Positions 7,766 through 16,626 are shown, numbered from the stretch's first letter. The stretch: 64,000 nucleotides of DNA from Marinobacter sp. (GCA_022565395.1 JAIUMV010000002.1:215400-279399); one strand, 5' to 3'. Notes: a model not told the origin generated them from the letters alone. A program made the numbers and translations.

Positions 7766-8548
7766 TCGTTGTCCCACGCCGTTGTAATGCAAACTATCGC
7801 ATTGCATCGGGAAGTACTGCCCTTCTGGGCGGGCTCTCGCGTCCCGATAGCAGGGCACCATACCAGCAATAAAGCAGGGTGACATGAACAGCTGATACTC
7901 TTCAGCAGTCAGCCCCAGATCTGCAGCTATAGCAGCATCAATAGCTGCGATGTTCATTGAAAATCCGTAGGTTTTATTGAGATACCCATATATCGCCTTC
8001 GCCATAGCGAGATAACGACCACCATCAAAGCCAAATTCCTTAGCCTTTTTCAGGGTATAAGGAATCCGCTCATCATTACGCGCTAACGGGCGGCCATAAC
8101 CATAGAGCGTTCGACCCGCCGCTTTTTCCTGCTCTACGAACTCAAACAGGTCCCCGCCCTCATCACACCAGCGCCCTGCCCGGTAGAAAAAGTCCAGCGC
8201 CCGCACCTCCGGTCGGCGGCCATAGATAGAGGCTTCCGATATGCTCATGCCCGCCATCAGCCCCAGAGATGGCGTCGTTCTGGCGGTACCGGCAAGGCTC
8301 ACCACGTGATTGGGCCAGATAGAGGAGTCCGGATAGCTGGTGGCCACCCAGAAATAGTTCAGCATACGGGTGACGGCTTCGCCAGGATCACGACCCAGAA
8401 TGCTGAACAGATACAGCCGCAGCCACTCATAGTCACCCAGCTCCTGATGCAAGTCCTTACCGTGCATCACCACCCGTTCTGTAAGGAAGGCTTTACCGAT
8501 ACGAGTCGCGAGATGGTTCTGAGCTGACAACAGGTGGTGGTGACTCAT
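7754..8548 (-). CDS. Citrate-synthase-fold protein B, catalytic residues not conserved
   Basis: 264 aa. The segment MNIAAIDAAIAADLGL (198-213) to YNG (255-257) and the segment YGYGRPLARNDER (149-161) align with the citrate synthase small-domain motifs. The positions that carry catalytic residues in citrate synthase or citryl-CoA lyase are different: GFGH is GYGR (Arg153), the NvD aspartate is Ala201, and the LHGGA histidine region reads SIYGRR. It starts with an ATGA overlap on the partner gene, so the two are probably made as a complex. Enzymatic citrate synthesis or cleavage is doubtful; a CoA-binding or changed chemistry role is inference. Confidence 0.68.
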   Translation of the reverse strand: MSHHHLLSAQNHLATRIGKAFLTERVVMHGKDLHQELGDYEWLRLYLFSILGRDPGEAVTRMLNYFWVATSYPDSSIWPNHVVSLAGTARTTPSLGLMAGMSISEASIYGRRPEVRALDFFYRAGRWCDEGGDLFEFVEQEKAAGRTLYGYGRPLARNDERIPYTLKKAKEFGFDGGRYLAMAKAIYGYLNKTYGFSMNIAAIDAAIAADLGLTAEEYQLFMSPCFIAGMVPCYRDARARPEGQYFPMQCDSLHYNGVGQRTWD

Positions 8549-9378
8549 AGGGTAATTCCGCTCAAGTCGATGTTGTTTTTGGGGCCCGGATCGTCCTGCA
8601 GCTCAATCGCCTCTGCGTAAAAGGGAAACTTTTTCCAGCCCAGCCGCCGTTGCTCCAGAGCATGCGCTGCCGCACCAGGCAAGCGCATAATCAGATAAAG
8701 CATGGTCGCCTGATGTTCATCCATACCGAGGTCAACAAACGCGGCAGCCGCAATGCCGCTCATGGCCAGGGGGTAGCCCAGCGTCCCGGCGAGTGATTCG
8801 TGATTATCACGCAACCAGGCCAGTGCCCCGCCGTCTTTGAAGGTCGCCAGGTAGGTCAATGACTGGCTCACCGGCGTTGGGGTGGTTTCCCCGTTGGGGT
8901 CAAAACCCGGGGCATGCTCCATTGCGGGCCAGATATCAGCCTGCTCTGTTACAGGCGGCTTCAACAGTGCGTCGTTCCAACGAGCCAGGTCCTGGCCGCA
9001 CTGCTGCCACAGCTGCATGCATAAATAGACCTCGTGGCTCCCACCATACTGACCTGAACCAACAGCCAAGGCTGACATCAGTGACGCAGCATGGGGCGAT
9101 CCCGCTACGCCGCCATTCATTGCCGCTCGCACAGACAACTCCCGTGGGCCGGGGTTCACCAGACACACCGCCAGCTTTTCCAGCAGAGCTTCCTGCCAAG
9201 CACTTGGACGCTCACCCATGAACAATACATAGATGTACTCTGCCCAACTGGCTTTTTGCAGAATCTCACCATAGACGTCATAGCCGTGACAGTAGCTGGC
9301 ACGGGCCGCGAACGGGTTGTCTGGCTCAGGCTCATCACGCCAGATAGCCGTATGGTAACCGTAATCTTTGTTTGTCAT
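8545..9378 (-). CDS. Citrate-synthase-fold protein A, catalytic residues not conserved
   Basis: 277 aa, the size of minimal citrate synthase/citryl-CoA lyase proteins. The early large-domain block (SYCHGYDVYGEI...WAEYIYVLFMGERP) and the block DLGMDEHQATMLYLIMRLPG then AHALEQ fit the family well. The catalytic positions are replaced: LHGG is QYGG (Tyr111), GFGH is GFDP (159-161), and NvD is SGI (207-209). AGGAG sits 7 nt before the ATG. It follows the ThDP enzyme gene by 9 nt and overlaps protein B by 4 nt. I do not recognise a named pathway for this trio. Confidence 0.7.
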   Translation of the reverse strand: MTNKDYGYHTAIWRDEPEPDNPFAARASYCHGYDVYGEILQKASWAEYIYVLFMGERPSAWQEALLEKLAVCLVNPGPRELSVRAAMNGGVAGSPHAASLMSALAVGSGQYGGSHEVYLCMQLWQQCGQDLARWNDALLKPPVTEQADIWPAMEHAPGFDPNGETTPTPVSQSLTYLATFKDGGALAWLRDNHESLAGTLGYPLAMSGIAAAAFVDLGMDEHQATMLYLIMRLPGAAAHALEQRRLGWKKFPFYAEAIELQDDPGPKNNIDLSGITL

Positions 9379-9387
9379 TTCAGGCTC

Positions 9388-11118
9388 CTATACCGCACCG
9401 GTCAACACCTTGATCCTCGCGCCCATAGGCGGAACTTGGTCACCATCAATACGCACATCCAGGAGACAAGGGCCAGGACGCGCAAAAATGGCGGTCAGAT
9501 CCAGTGCCGCCAAATCGGCCATAGAATCTATACGGTAGGACTCGACCCCTGCGGCCTTTGCCATCATGGCAAAATCAATACGAGGCAACTCCGTACCAAT
9601 GGCCTCCGCGCCACTCAGTTGCTGACCGTGACGAACCATGCCGAGCGATGAGTCGTTTAAGACCACCATCAGTACATTGAGGTTGTACTGCTGGGCCGTT
9701 GTAATTTCCTGTCCGGCCATCAAATAGCTGCCATCGCCAGTGAAACACACAACGGGCGCACCGTCCGTAGCTGCAGCAATGCCTACACAAGCCCCAATTG
9801 CCCAACCCATAGAGGCAAAGGTAATACCGGTATGAAACAGACTCTTGCGGTGGTGTATGTCGGCCGGACGCTTGACACTCCAATAATGAATTCCCCAAAG
9901 AAAACTATTACCACTGTCCATGAGTGCCCGGGTGTTTGCGGGGCAATGCTGGCTCATGTAAGTCATTAGTGCCTGGGGCTTGACTGGGCCGGTTTCATTA
10001 CGCTCCAGGCATTTATCCCGATCGGCAAATTGAACGCCCACAGGCAAGCCGTTTAAAGACTGCGCGCGGCTCGTAGCATCATTGAGCTCAACCGGGTTGA
10101 TCAGCTCCGAAAACGGCTTCAGGGAGTGCTCCAGGGAGCCCAAAATCACTAGGCGCGCCATGGTGGATCGAAGCAGGTGCTCCGGATTAGGTGAGAGGTG
10201 TATCAGCCGGTCAGAAAGGATAGTGCCATAATCCCAGCCTGCGGTAGCTATCTCATCCAAGGCAGTGCCAATAACAACCACACGATCTGCGTTTTCTGAT
10301 TTAAGAGCGTCACGGGCACTTTCGTGCCCTGCAAAACCAAACACGCCGCAGTAAAGTGGATGAAAATTATCTACCAACCCTTTACCTCGAGGGGTCGCAA
10401 CAAAGCGCCACCCTTTTGCCTCCACGAGCGACATAATCTCGGGGATAGCACCCGCGGCGCTCTCGCCAATAACAAAGGTCGCTTTTTTGCAAACGGCCAG
10501 ATCTTTCAACAATAACTGCAGTGCGTGCTGGCTGGGGACCACCTCGTGGTTAATGAATGCCCTCAGGTTCCCTTGGGCCAGAGGTTTAGGAACAGTCGCC
10601 CTCATAACATCCAATGGCACGCTTAAATGGACGGGCCCTGACTGATTACTGAAAGTGTGGCTGATGGCTTGAAGCAGCTTATGCTCAAGCTGTGCCGAGT
10701 GGGAAACCAGCGTGTTGTATCGCGTACAGGGAGCGAACATCTCCAAGGTATTGATACCGGTACAGGAGGTTTCCTGGAATGAGCCCTGACCAAACTTTTC
10801 GATAGCCGTTTGGGCTGTGATAACCAGCATGGGAATGTTGTCAGCGAAGGCAGATGCAACACCGGTAATCAGGTTAGTCGCACCTGGTCCTGCCGTTGCG
10901 CAGCAGACCCCCAGCTTACCGGTTTCCCGGGCGTAGCCCTCTGCCATAAAGGCTGCGCCCGCCTCGTGCCGCGCCAGGATCAGCCGCGGCCCACCCCGTC
11001 TTTCACTGCGTGCCAGGGCATCAAAGAAGGGCTCAATACTCCCTCCCGGTACGCCAAACACATATTCCACACCCAGACGTTCCAGATAACGCAGGATAAG
11101 ATCGCCGTTTGCAAACAT
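9388..11118 (-). CDS. Thiamine diphosphate-dependent enzyme of the acetolactate synthase family
   Basis: 576 aa with all three domains of the family. The N-terminal pyrimidine-binding domain has VFGVPGGS and the catalytic Glu52 in LARHEAGAAF. A central domain follows (about 190-330). The C-terminal ThDP/Mg site is GDGSYLMAGQEITTAQQ...LND. It resembles IlvB-like proteins, but no small-subunit gene is nearby; instead two citrate-synthase-like genes follow in the same operon. It could be a decarboxylase/ligase of a 2-keto acid or an acyl-CoA lyase-type enzyme; the substrate is not readable. It lies 93 nt behind the REC-GGDEF-EAL gene on the same strand. Confidence 0.85.
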   Translation of the reverse strand: MFANGDLILRYLERLGVEYVFGVPGGSIEPFFDALARSERRGGPRLILARHEAGAAFMAEGYARETGKLGVCCATAGPGATNLITGVASAFADNIPMLVITAQTAIEKFGQGSFQETSCTGINTLEMFAPCTRYNTLVSHSAQLEHKLLQAISHTFSNQSGPVHLSVPLDVMRATVPKPLAQGNLRAFINHEVVPSQHALQLLLKDLAVCKKATFVIGESAAGAIPEIMSLVEAKGWRFVATPRGKGLVDNFHPLYCGVFGFAGHESARDALKSENADRVVVIGTALDEIATAGWDYGTILSDRLIHLSPNPEHLLRSTMARLVILGSLEHSLKPFSELINPVELNDATSRAQSLNGLPVGVQFADRDKCLERNETGPVKPQALMTYMSQHCPANTRALMDSGNSFLWGIHYWSVKRPADIHHRKSLFHTGITFASMGWAIGACVGIAAATDGAPVVCFTGDGSYLMAGQEITTAQQYNLNVLMVVLNDSSLGMVRHGQQLSGAEAIGTELPRIDFAMMAKAAGVESYRIDSMADLAALDLTAIFARPGPCLLDVRIDGDQVPPMGARIKVLTGAV

Positions 11119-11211
11119 CGCACAGGCCCTTCAAGTTGTTGGTGTACATCGGAAAATAGATACAGCGGGGTTTCCTACCAACTCCCTGGCAAGGACTAGA
11201 CCAGAGTCTCC

Positions 11212-12900
11212 TTAGGCAAGGGCTTGAGGCATGGCTATGCCAAAGCCCTGCGCATAATCCACACCCAGTTCAACAAGGCGTTTTTTTACCTCATCGTTTT
11301 CAACAAACTCCGCGATGGTCTTCAGGCCGGCCGCGTGCCCCACCCGGTTACAGGCGTCCACAATGCCCACATCAATGGGATCGTAGAGCAAATTGCGCAC
11401 AAAGCTGCCATCAATTTTCAGGTAATCCACAGGCAGGGTTTTCAGATAGGAAAATGAGCTCATTCCGCAACCGAAGTCGTCCAGAGCAAACTGAAACCCA
11501 TCCTGGCGCGACTGGTTGATAAAGCCCATGGTCAGGTTCAAATGTGCGATGGCTGCGGTTTCCGTGATTTCAAAGCACACCCGCTCGGGCTTGATTCTGT
11601 AGCGGTCAACCATCTTGCGGATATAGCAGAACAGTCCCTCATCGCTCAGGGATGTACCCGACAGGTTGATAAAGAAAGTACCGCTAGGCGCCCGCCCCAA
11701 GCCCGTGCGCTCCAGATAAGCAAAGGCCATTTCAATCACGTGGTAATCAATTTTTGACATCAGACTGAAGCGCTCAGCGGCCGGAATAAAAGCGCCAGGC
11801 GGGATAATATCTGGACCCTGCCTCATCCGTAGCAGGAACTCCGTACGCAAACCTTCCTCAGGGCCCGTCTGCAAAGCCGTCATGGGCTGATGGCACAGAT
11901 AGAAACTGTTGCTGTTCAGCGCCTGCTGGATACGGCTGGTCCAGTGCATATCATTCTGGCGCTGCTGCATTTCCCGGTCATCAGCCTGGTAGATCTGCAC
12001 GTTATTGCGCCCACGATCCTTAGCCGCGTAACAGGCCAGATCCGCATGGCTGAGAATTTCAGTGGTGGCACGGTAGTCCTTGGTCACAATGACCATGCCC
12101 ACGCTCAGTGATACCGCAAACGGCTTGCCCTGCCAGACAAATCTGAACTCCCTGACATCCTCGCACAGGGTTTCTGCCAGCTTGAGGGCATGGGCTTCGT
12201 CACAGTTTTCCAGCAGGATGCCGAATTCATCTCCGCCGAGCCGGGCCAGGGTATCGGAGGCCCGGATATGGCTACCAAGAATACCGGCAATCTGACGCAG
12301 CAGTTCATCACCGGCAACATGGCCACAGGTGTCATTGATGATTTTGAACTGGTCCAGGTCCAGATAGAGCAACACATGTTTCTTGCCGGTATGACGGGAC
12401 GTCTCCAGAGCACTGGCCAGACGGCGCTCAAACTCCCGGCGATTTACCAGATCGGTGAGGCTGTCATGGTAAGCCATGTGTTCAAGGATGGTCTCAGCCT
12501 CACGCTTGGCCTTACGGACGGAGTTCTCCTTCACTTCGCGATTGATGGCGGGAATCAATCGGGACAGGTTGTCCTTCATGATGTAATCCTGAGCGCCCGC
12601 CTTCATCGCGCCGACAGCCACTTCTTCGCCGATGGTGCCAGAGACTATGATAACGGGCAGATCGTGGCTGGTCTCTTTGGTAACTTCGAGGGTGCGCAAG
12701 GATGAAAACCCTGGCATGTTGTGATCAGTAATAACCAAATCCCACTCTTCAGCCTTCAAGGCATCCAGCAGGCTGTCCTCGCTATCCACCAGCCGGTAGT
12801 GAGGCTCGATACCTCCACGCCTGAGTTCCCGCAGCAACAGCAGGGCATCGTCTTCAGAGTCGTCTACCAGCAGTAATTTGAGGCGATCGTCATTGCTCAC
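11212..12900 (-). CDS. Response regulator with GGDEF and EAL domains (c-di-GMP turnover)
   Basis: 562 aa. The receiver domain has DD at 13-14 and phospho-acceptor Asp59 (DLVITDHNMPG). The GGDEF domain is intact at 222-226, with an RASD inhibitory site (213-216) five residues before it. In the EAL domain the motif itself is EFL (354-356), but FEITET, DDFG (474-477), KIDGSFV and AEFVEN are kept, so phosphodiesterase activity is possible but not assured. It overlaps the preceding response-regulator gene by 4 nt, completing a YfiR-kinase-regulator-GGDEF/EAL unit. Confidence 0.92.
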   Translation of the reverse strand: MSNDDRLKLLLVDDSEDDALLLLRELRRGGIEPHYRLVDSEDSLLDALKAEEWDLVITDHNMPGFSSLRTLEVTKETSHDLPVIIVSGTIGEEVAVGAMKAGAQDYIMKDNLSRLIPAINREVKENSVRKAKREAETILEHMAYHDSLTDLVNRREFERRLASALETSRHTGKKHVLLYLDLDQFKIINDTCGHVAGDELLRQIAGILGSHIRASDTLARLGGDEFGILLENCDEAHALKLAETLCEDVREFRFVWQGKPFAVSLSVGMVIVTKDYRATTEILSHADLACYAAKDRGRNNVQIYQADDREMQQRQNDMHWTSRIQQALNSNSFYLCHQPMTALQTGPEEGLRTEFLLRMRQGPDIIPPGAFIPAAERFSLMSKIDYHVIEMAFAYLERTGLGRAPSGTFFINLSGTSLSDEGLFCYIRKMVDRYRIKPERVCFEITETAAIAHLNLTMGFINQSRQDGFQFALDDFGCGMSSFSYLKTLPVDYLKIDGSFVRNLLYDPIDVGIVDACNRVGHAAGLKTIAEFVENDEVKKRLVELGVDYAQGFGIAMPQALA

Positions 12901-13355
12901 TCAGGCCGACCCTTCTTGGTGTATTGAGGGACTTTGTTAACCTGCAGCCAGTACTCCGCCAGCAGGCTCATTTGTTTTGAGAACTCACGGAAATCCACCG
13001 GCTTGTTGATGTAACTGTTAGCGCCAAGCCGATAGGCTTCCAGCACCTCACCAGGTTCATCGGAGGACGTCACCATGATGACGGGCAACCAGTTGGTCGC
13101 CGGCGAGGAACGCACTTTTTTCAGCACCTCCAGACCATCCACCTTAGGCAGTTTCAGGTCCAGAATAATGACCCCCAGGCGCTCAATTTCCCGGCTCGGT
13201 TCATTCCTGTCTTTGCCATAGAGAAAGTTCAGTGCCTGCTGGCCATCCTCAACCACGATGACCTGGTTGTCCTTGTTGGCGCGTTTCAGCGCTCTGACAG
13301 CCAGCAACTGGTCATCGGGATTATCCTCTACCAACAATATTGAATAGTTTTCCAT
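12897..13355 (-). CDS. Single-domain response regulator (Rcp1/CheY-like)
   Basis: 152 aa, a receiver domain only. MENYSILLVEDNPDDQ gives the acidic pair, Asp66 (VIILDLKLPKVDG) is the phospho-acceptor, and VTSSD and NSYINKPVDF provide the Thr/Ser and Lys. The long form with extra N-terminal residues matches the Rcp1-like group that partners phytochrome- or CHASE-type kinases. I chose the ATG at 13355 on homology grounds; GTG at 13394 and ATG at 13382 are in frame. It lies 66 nt after the kinase gene and overlaps the next gene by 4 nt. Confidence 0.9.
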   Translation of the reverse strand: MENYSILLVEDNPDDQLLAVRALKRANKDNQVIVVEDGQQALNFLYGKDRNEPSREIERLGVIILDLKLPKVDGLEVLKKVRSSPATNWLPVIMVTSSDEPGEVLEAYRLGANSYINKPVDFREFSKQMSLLAEYWLQVNKVPQYTKKGRPE

Positions 13356-13421
13356 CACTATGCGCTTCTGTTCTGAATACATTGGGGAGGTCACAAACCT
13401 CCGTATAGATTTGGCAACCGC

Positions 13422-14888
13422 TCACTCGCCCTTCAGCGCTGCGCGGGGTAACTTGACAAAAAATGTCGCGCCCTTGCCTTCACTGGACATGGCAGAAATC
13501 TCGCCATAATGGCGACGTACAACACGATAGACCGTAGCCAGCCCGATACCGGTACCGGGAAATTCTGACGGTGAATGCAGTCGGTTGAAAGCGACAAACA
13601 GCTTATCAACATATTGCATGTCAAAGCCCGCACCATTGTCCTGGACGATGATGGTAACCGCATCATCCGTTTTCTCAGCACTGACCCTGATATCCCGCTG
13701 CGCACACCGGGAGGTGTACTTCCATGCATTCTCAAGCAGATTGTAAAAGGCGATACGCAGCATGGATTCATCACCCTGGGCCACAATGCCCGGCTGTATG
13801 CTAATGCTGCTGGGGATGTCACAGTCGCTGGCCATCAGCTCGTCACGTAACTCGGCCAACAGGGCGGAAATGTCCACATCCTGATACTCGATCACCTGCC
13901 GGGTTACCCGGGAAAGGCACAACATGCCATCAATCAGGTGACCCATCCTGATACTGGCGGCCCTGACCCGGCGAAGATAGTCCAGGCCGGTTTCATCCAG
14001 CCGATCTGCACAGTCTTCCTCCAGTGCCTGACTGAAGCCATCAATAGCCCGCAGTGGCTGGCGCAAATCGTGGGACACCGAGTAGCTGAAGGCTTCCAGC
14101 TCTTTGTTAGCCAGACTAAGCTCTGCGGTGCGCTCAGCGACAACCCGCTCCAGATTCTCATAGCTGTCCATGATCTGCTGGTTCTGTGTCTGTATGGTGG
14201 CAATCATCTCGTTGAATGCGGTACTGAGGTGCCCCAACTCATCAAAGCTGCGCACCGGGGCACGGATGCCGTAGTCCTGCTTGTCTGCAATCTCATCCGC
14301 AGTATCAGACAGTTCCAGAATGGGCTGGGATATCATACGCTGCAGCGCAGATGCCACCACGATTAAGCCCACCCAGATCACCAACCCAACGGCTGATGCC
14401 ATGAGAATAAAGTTACCCAGATGCTTGGCCAGCACGCCGAGATGAGCCCGTAGATAAAAGTAACCTACGGTTTCATCATCCAGCAAAACCGGTGTCAGAA
14501 TCTGGTAGTAGCTGTTCCCAAATCCCTGCTGCAAGGTGTGGATTTCTGCCGGACACCCCAGTACTCGCTCGCTGGACCAAATACTCAACAACCGGTTATC
14601 CAGGTCATAGACACAGGCCAGCTCAGCGGAGCTGATACGATTGAGACTGGAAATAATACTGTCCAGCTGGCCCTGATCTTCAAACAACAAGGCCGCTGCC
14701 GACTGCTCTGCCACGACGGCAGCAATAGCATTCATTTCCGCGTCCATCTGGTTGCGGTAAGTATGATTCTCGATAACGATCAGGCTGGCACATACCAGCA
14801 AAATGCCCAGCAGGCTGGTGGCCAGCATGAGGAACATCAGCTTGAACTTCAGCGGCCAATAGCGCCAACGCCAGTGTTTCTGAGTCAT
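13422..14888 (-). CDS. Membrane histidine kinase with CHASE8-type sensor and HAMP
   Basis: 488 aa. TM1 is at about 17-39, a periplasmic sensor at 40-155 resembles CHASE8, and TM2 is at about 159-181. A HAMP (182-235) and coiled coil follow, then HisKA with His273 in SVSHDLRQPLRA, and HATPase with an N-box (NLLENAWKYT), DNGAGFDM and GTGIGLATV. It starts inside the end of the YfiR-like gene (ATGA overlap), so the periplasmic protein probably acts with this sensor. In YfiBNR systems YfiR represses a CHASE8 diguanylate cyclase; here the output is a kinase (inference). Confidence 0.92.
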   Translation of the reverse strand: MTQKHWRWRYWPLKFKLMFLMLATSLLGILLVCASLIVIENHTYRNQMDAEMNAIAAVVAEQSAAALLFEDQGQLDSIISSLNRISSAELACVYDLDNRLLSIWSSERVLGCPAEIHTLQQGFGNSYYQILTPVLLDDETVGYFYLRAHLGVLAKHLGNFILMASAVGLVIWVGLIVVASALQRMISQPILELSDTADEIADKQDYGIRAPVRSFDELGHLSTAFNEMIATIQTQNQQIMDSYENLERVVAERTAELSLANKELEAFSYSVSHDLRQPLRAIDGFSQALEEDCADRLDETGLDYLRRVRAASIRMGHLIDGMLCLSRVTRQVIEYQDVDISALLAELRDELMASDCDIPSSISIQPGIVAQGDESMLRIAFYNLLENAWKYTSRCAQRDIRVSAEKTDDAVTIIVQDNGAGFDMQYVDKLFVAFNRLHSPSEFPGTGIGLATVYRVVRRHYGEISAMSSEGKGATFFVKLPRAALKGE

Positions 14889-15400
14889 CGGGTGACCCTC
14901 GCCGCTAACTCCAGCAACCGGGAGTTGATACTCAAACCATTGGCCGTCGCTGCGGCAAGGTTCACTTCAAAACGGATGACATTGCCACGCTGCACATAAC
15001 CAATAACGCCGCCAGCCTGGGTAAAGCCCGCAATATCGCTTACCGTCAGCACCCTATGCTCCTGCGCCAATGCCAATAGGGTCGGCAGATTACGGGACTC
15101 GGATGCACTGATGAAAAGCACATCGCAAACGCTGATGCCTGAGGGGTCCCGCACATAGCTCAGCTCCAGGTCTCGCCCCTGTGAGCGTTTTCCTGCGAGG
15201 GGTTCCAGAAGATCACCAAAGGGATTGTCACCGATTACGCAAACAACCAGAGGTGGGCTGTCCGAGGGGGGTTCATGCCAGCTCACAAAGCGAGTGAAGT
15301 TGAATAAAAAGGCTGCCTTGAGCTCATATTCAGAACGAACGGAAGCGTGCCCTGCACCCACAGCGCAAGCAAAAAGCACAGCAATAGCCAGACGCACCAT
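14885..15400 (-). CDS. YfiR-family (DUF4154) periplasmic protein
   Basis: 171 aa from ATG 15400, chosen because GAGGA lies about 10 nt upstream and it yields a clean signal peptide (MVRLAIAVLFACAVGAGHA). The mature start SEYELKAAFLFNFTRFVSW is diagnostic of DUF4154/YfiR, and a C-terminal block fits VIRFEVNL. It is first in a four-gene signalling unit and overlaps the kinase gene by 4 nt. Likely role: periplasmic modulator of the CHASE8-type kinase, possibly redox responsive through its cysteines. Confidence 0.9.
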   Translation of the reverse strand: MVRLAIAVLFACAVGAGHASVRSEYELKAAFLFNFTRFVSWHEPPSDSPPLVVCVIGDNPFGDLLEPLAGKRSQGRDLELSYVRDPSGISVCDVLFISASESRNLPTLLALAQEHRVLTVSDIAGFTQAGGVIGYVQRGNVIRFEVNLAAATANGLSINSRLLELAARVTR

Positions 15401-15777
15401 CACGCTTATTCCTCGCACGTCAATCAACATCCTGAGGCGTGATGCACTGTCGTCATACAACAAGGGGGCAACAGCAAGTAAAAATCCCTTCGACAACGTT
15501 TATTCATTCCCTGGCAAATCCATTCACACAACAATCTGCCGGAAGGTTAAGAGCCCTGAGCAGGCCCCTTTAGTTGTAATTATTATCTAATTAGCTAGCG
15601 ACCAAAGCCTAGGGCAATTTTCCAAAATTGCCAAGTAAAACGGCAAACTAACTCGCAAATTGGCCTCCAGCGATGGGATTTCTTACCAATCCATGACAGA
15701 ACCGTATTTGCTGTCTGTTCTCATTCTCACTAGCGTGAAAAGGGCAAGACACATCATTCATAGCAACAGGAGGCTAT
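15401..15777. other. 377-bp intergenic region between divergent genes
   Basis: No coding sequence is supported. It must hold the promoters of the leftward yfiR-like unit and the rightward lipoprotein gene. The only strong element seen is a palindrome at 15613-15632. Confidence 0.5.
15613..15632. promoter_or_regulatory. 20-bp AT-rich palindrome, candidate operator
   Basis: GGCAATTTT-CC-AAAATTGCC, perfect 9-bp arms with a 2-nt centre, in the divergent promoter region. Its size and symmetry fit a dimeric regulator site. No specific regulator can be named. Confidence 0.45.
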
Positions 15778-16008
15778 ATGCAAACCTCATTTCTCAAAGT
15801 GCTGGTGTTTACTCTTTTCACTGCTGGCAGCGCATTGGCTATCACAGGCTGTGGCGACTCACAGGGGCCAGCAGAGCGCACAGGTGAACGTATCGATGAT
15901 ACTACAGAGCAGATGACAGAACGTTTTTCGGACACCTATGAGGACTTCTCCGAACGTGCACAAGAGTCCATGGACAACACCCGCGAGCATTTTGAATCAG
16001 AGCAGTAA
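15778..16008 (+). CDS. Small lipoprotein with a charged helical tail
   Basis: 76 aa. The signal sequence ends in a lipobox-like LAITGC (Cys at about residue 25). The mature part is short, acidic and repetitive (TTEQMTERFSDTYEDFSER...), probably a single amphipathic helix. AGGAGG lies just upstream of the ATG. The outer-membrane barrel gene starts 61 nt downstream on the same strand and may be co-transcribed. Function unknown. Confidence 0.78.
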   Translation: MQTSFLKVLVFTLFTAGSALAITGCGDSQGPAERTGERIDDTTEQMTERFSDTYEDFSERAQESMDNTREHFESEQ

Positions 16009-16069
16009 GTGCAGCAAGCCGTAGAAGCATACACAGGATTACGAGCAGAAGAACTCAAGGAGACCTAGT

Positions 16070-16621
16070 ATGAACAGATCGCTTTTGCTGGCAACTGTCG
16101 CCTCAGGCCTGGTTTTTTCGAGCCCTCAAACCCTGGCCCAATCACCGAGTACGCCGGAAGTTCGGCCCTATATTGGCGGCGGCGTAGGCTACTACCGCCT
16201 GAATGACGAAGACTTCCTCGATGAGGATGACCGCCTTAAGGATAACCGCAGCGGCTGGCGTGTGTTTGCAGGCTTTGATGTCAACAAGGTGTTTGCCTTG
16301 CAGGCAGACTATATCGATTTTGGCAAAACCAGTGACGGCAATGCGCGTATGGAGGCCGATGGCTGGGCGATTTCCGGTATTGCTGCCCTGCCCCTTAGCG
16401 AGCACTTCGCGCCCTATGCCAAGGTCGGACAGCTGTTCTGGGACCGCAAGCGGGTACTGGGGCCTCTCAGTATCAACGACAGCGATAATGACATGTTCTA
16501 CGGTGCCGGCGTCCGGCTTGGCCTGTCTGAACATACCGATGTGCGCATCGAATACGAGCGCTTCGGTATTGACGATACTGATCTGGATATGGGTTCCGTC
16601 AGCCTGCTGTTCCGCTTCTGA
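16070..16621 (+). CDS. Outer-membrane beta-barrel protein (OmpA/OmpW-like 8-strand type)
   Basis: 183 aa with a signal peptide ending TLAQ. RPYIGGGVGYYRLND, FAGFDVNKVFALQADYIDFG, YAKVGQLFWDR, MFYGAGVRLGLSEHTDVRIEYERF and the terminal LLFRF show alternating strands of a small barrel with a C-terminal Phe. AAGGAG precedes the ATG. There is no peptidoglycan-binding OmpA C-domain. It is followed by a strong GC hairpin. Exact porin or adhesion role unknown. Confidence 0.85.
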   Translation: MNRSLLLATVASGLVFSSPQTLAQSPSTPEVRPYIGGGVGYYRLNDEDFLDEDDRLKDNRSGWRVFAGFDVNKVFALQADYIDFGKTSDGNARMEADGWAISGIAALPLSEHFAPYAKVGQLFWDRKRVLGPLSINDSDNDMFYGAGVRLGLSEHTDVRIEYERFGIDDTDLDMGSVSLLFRF

Positions 16622-16626
16622 TCATG

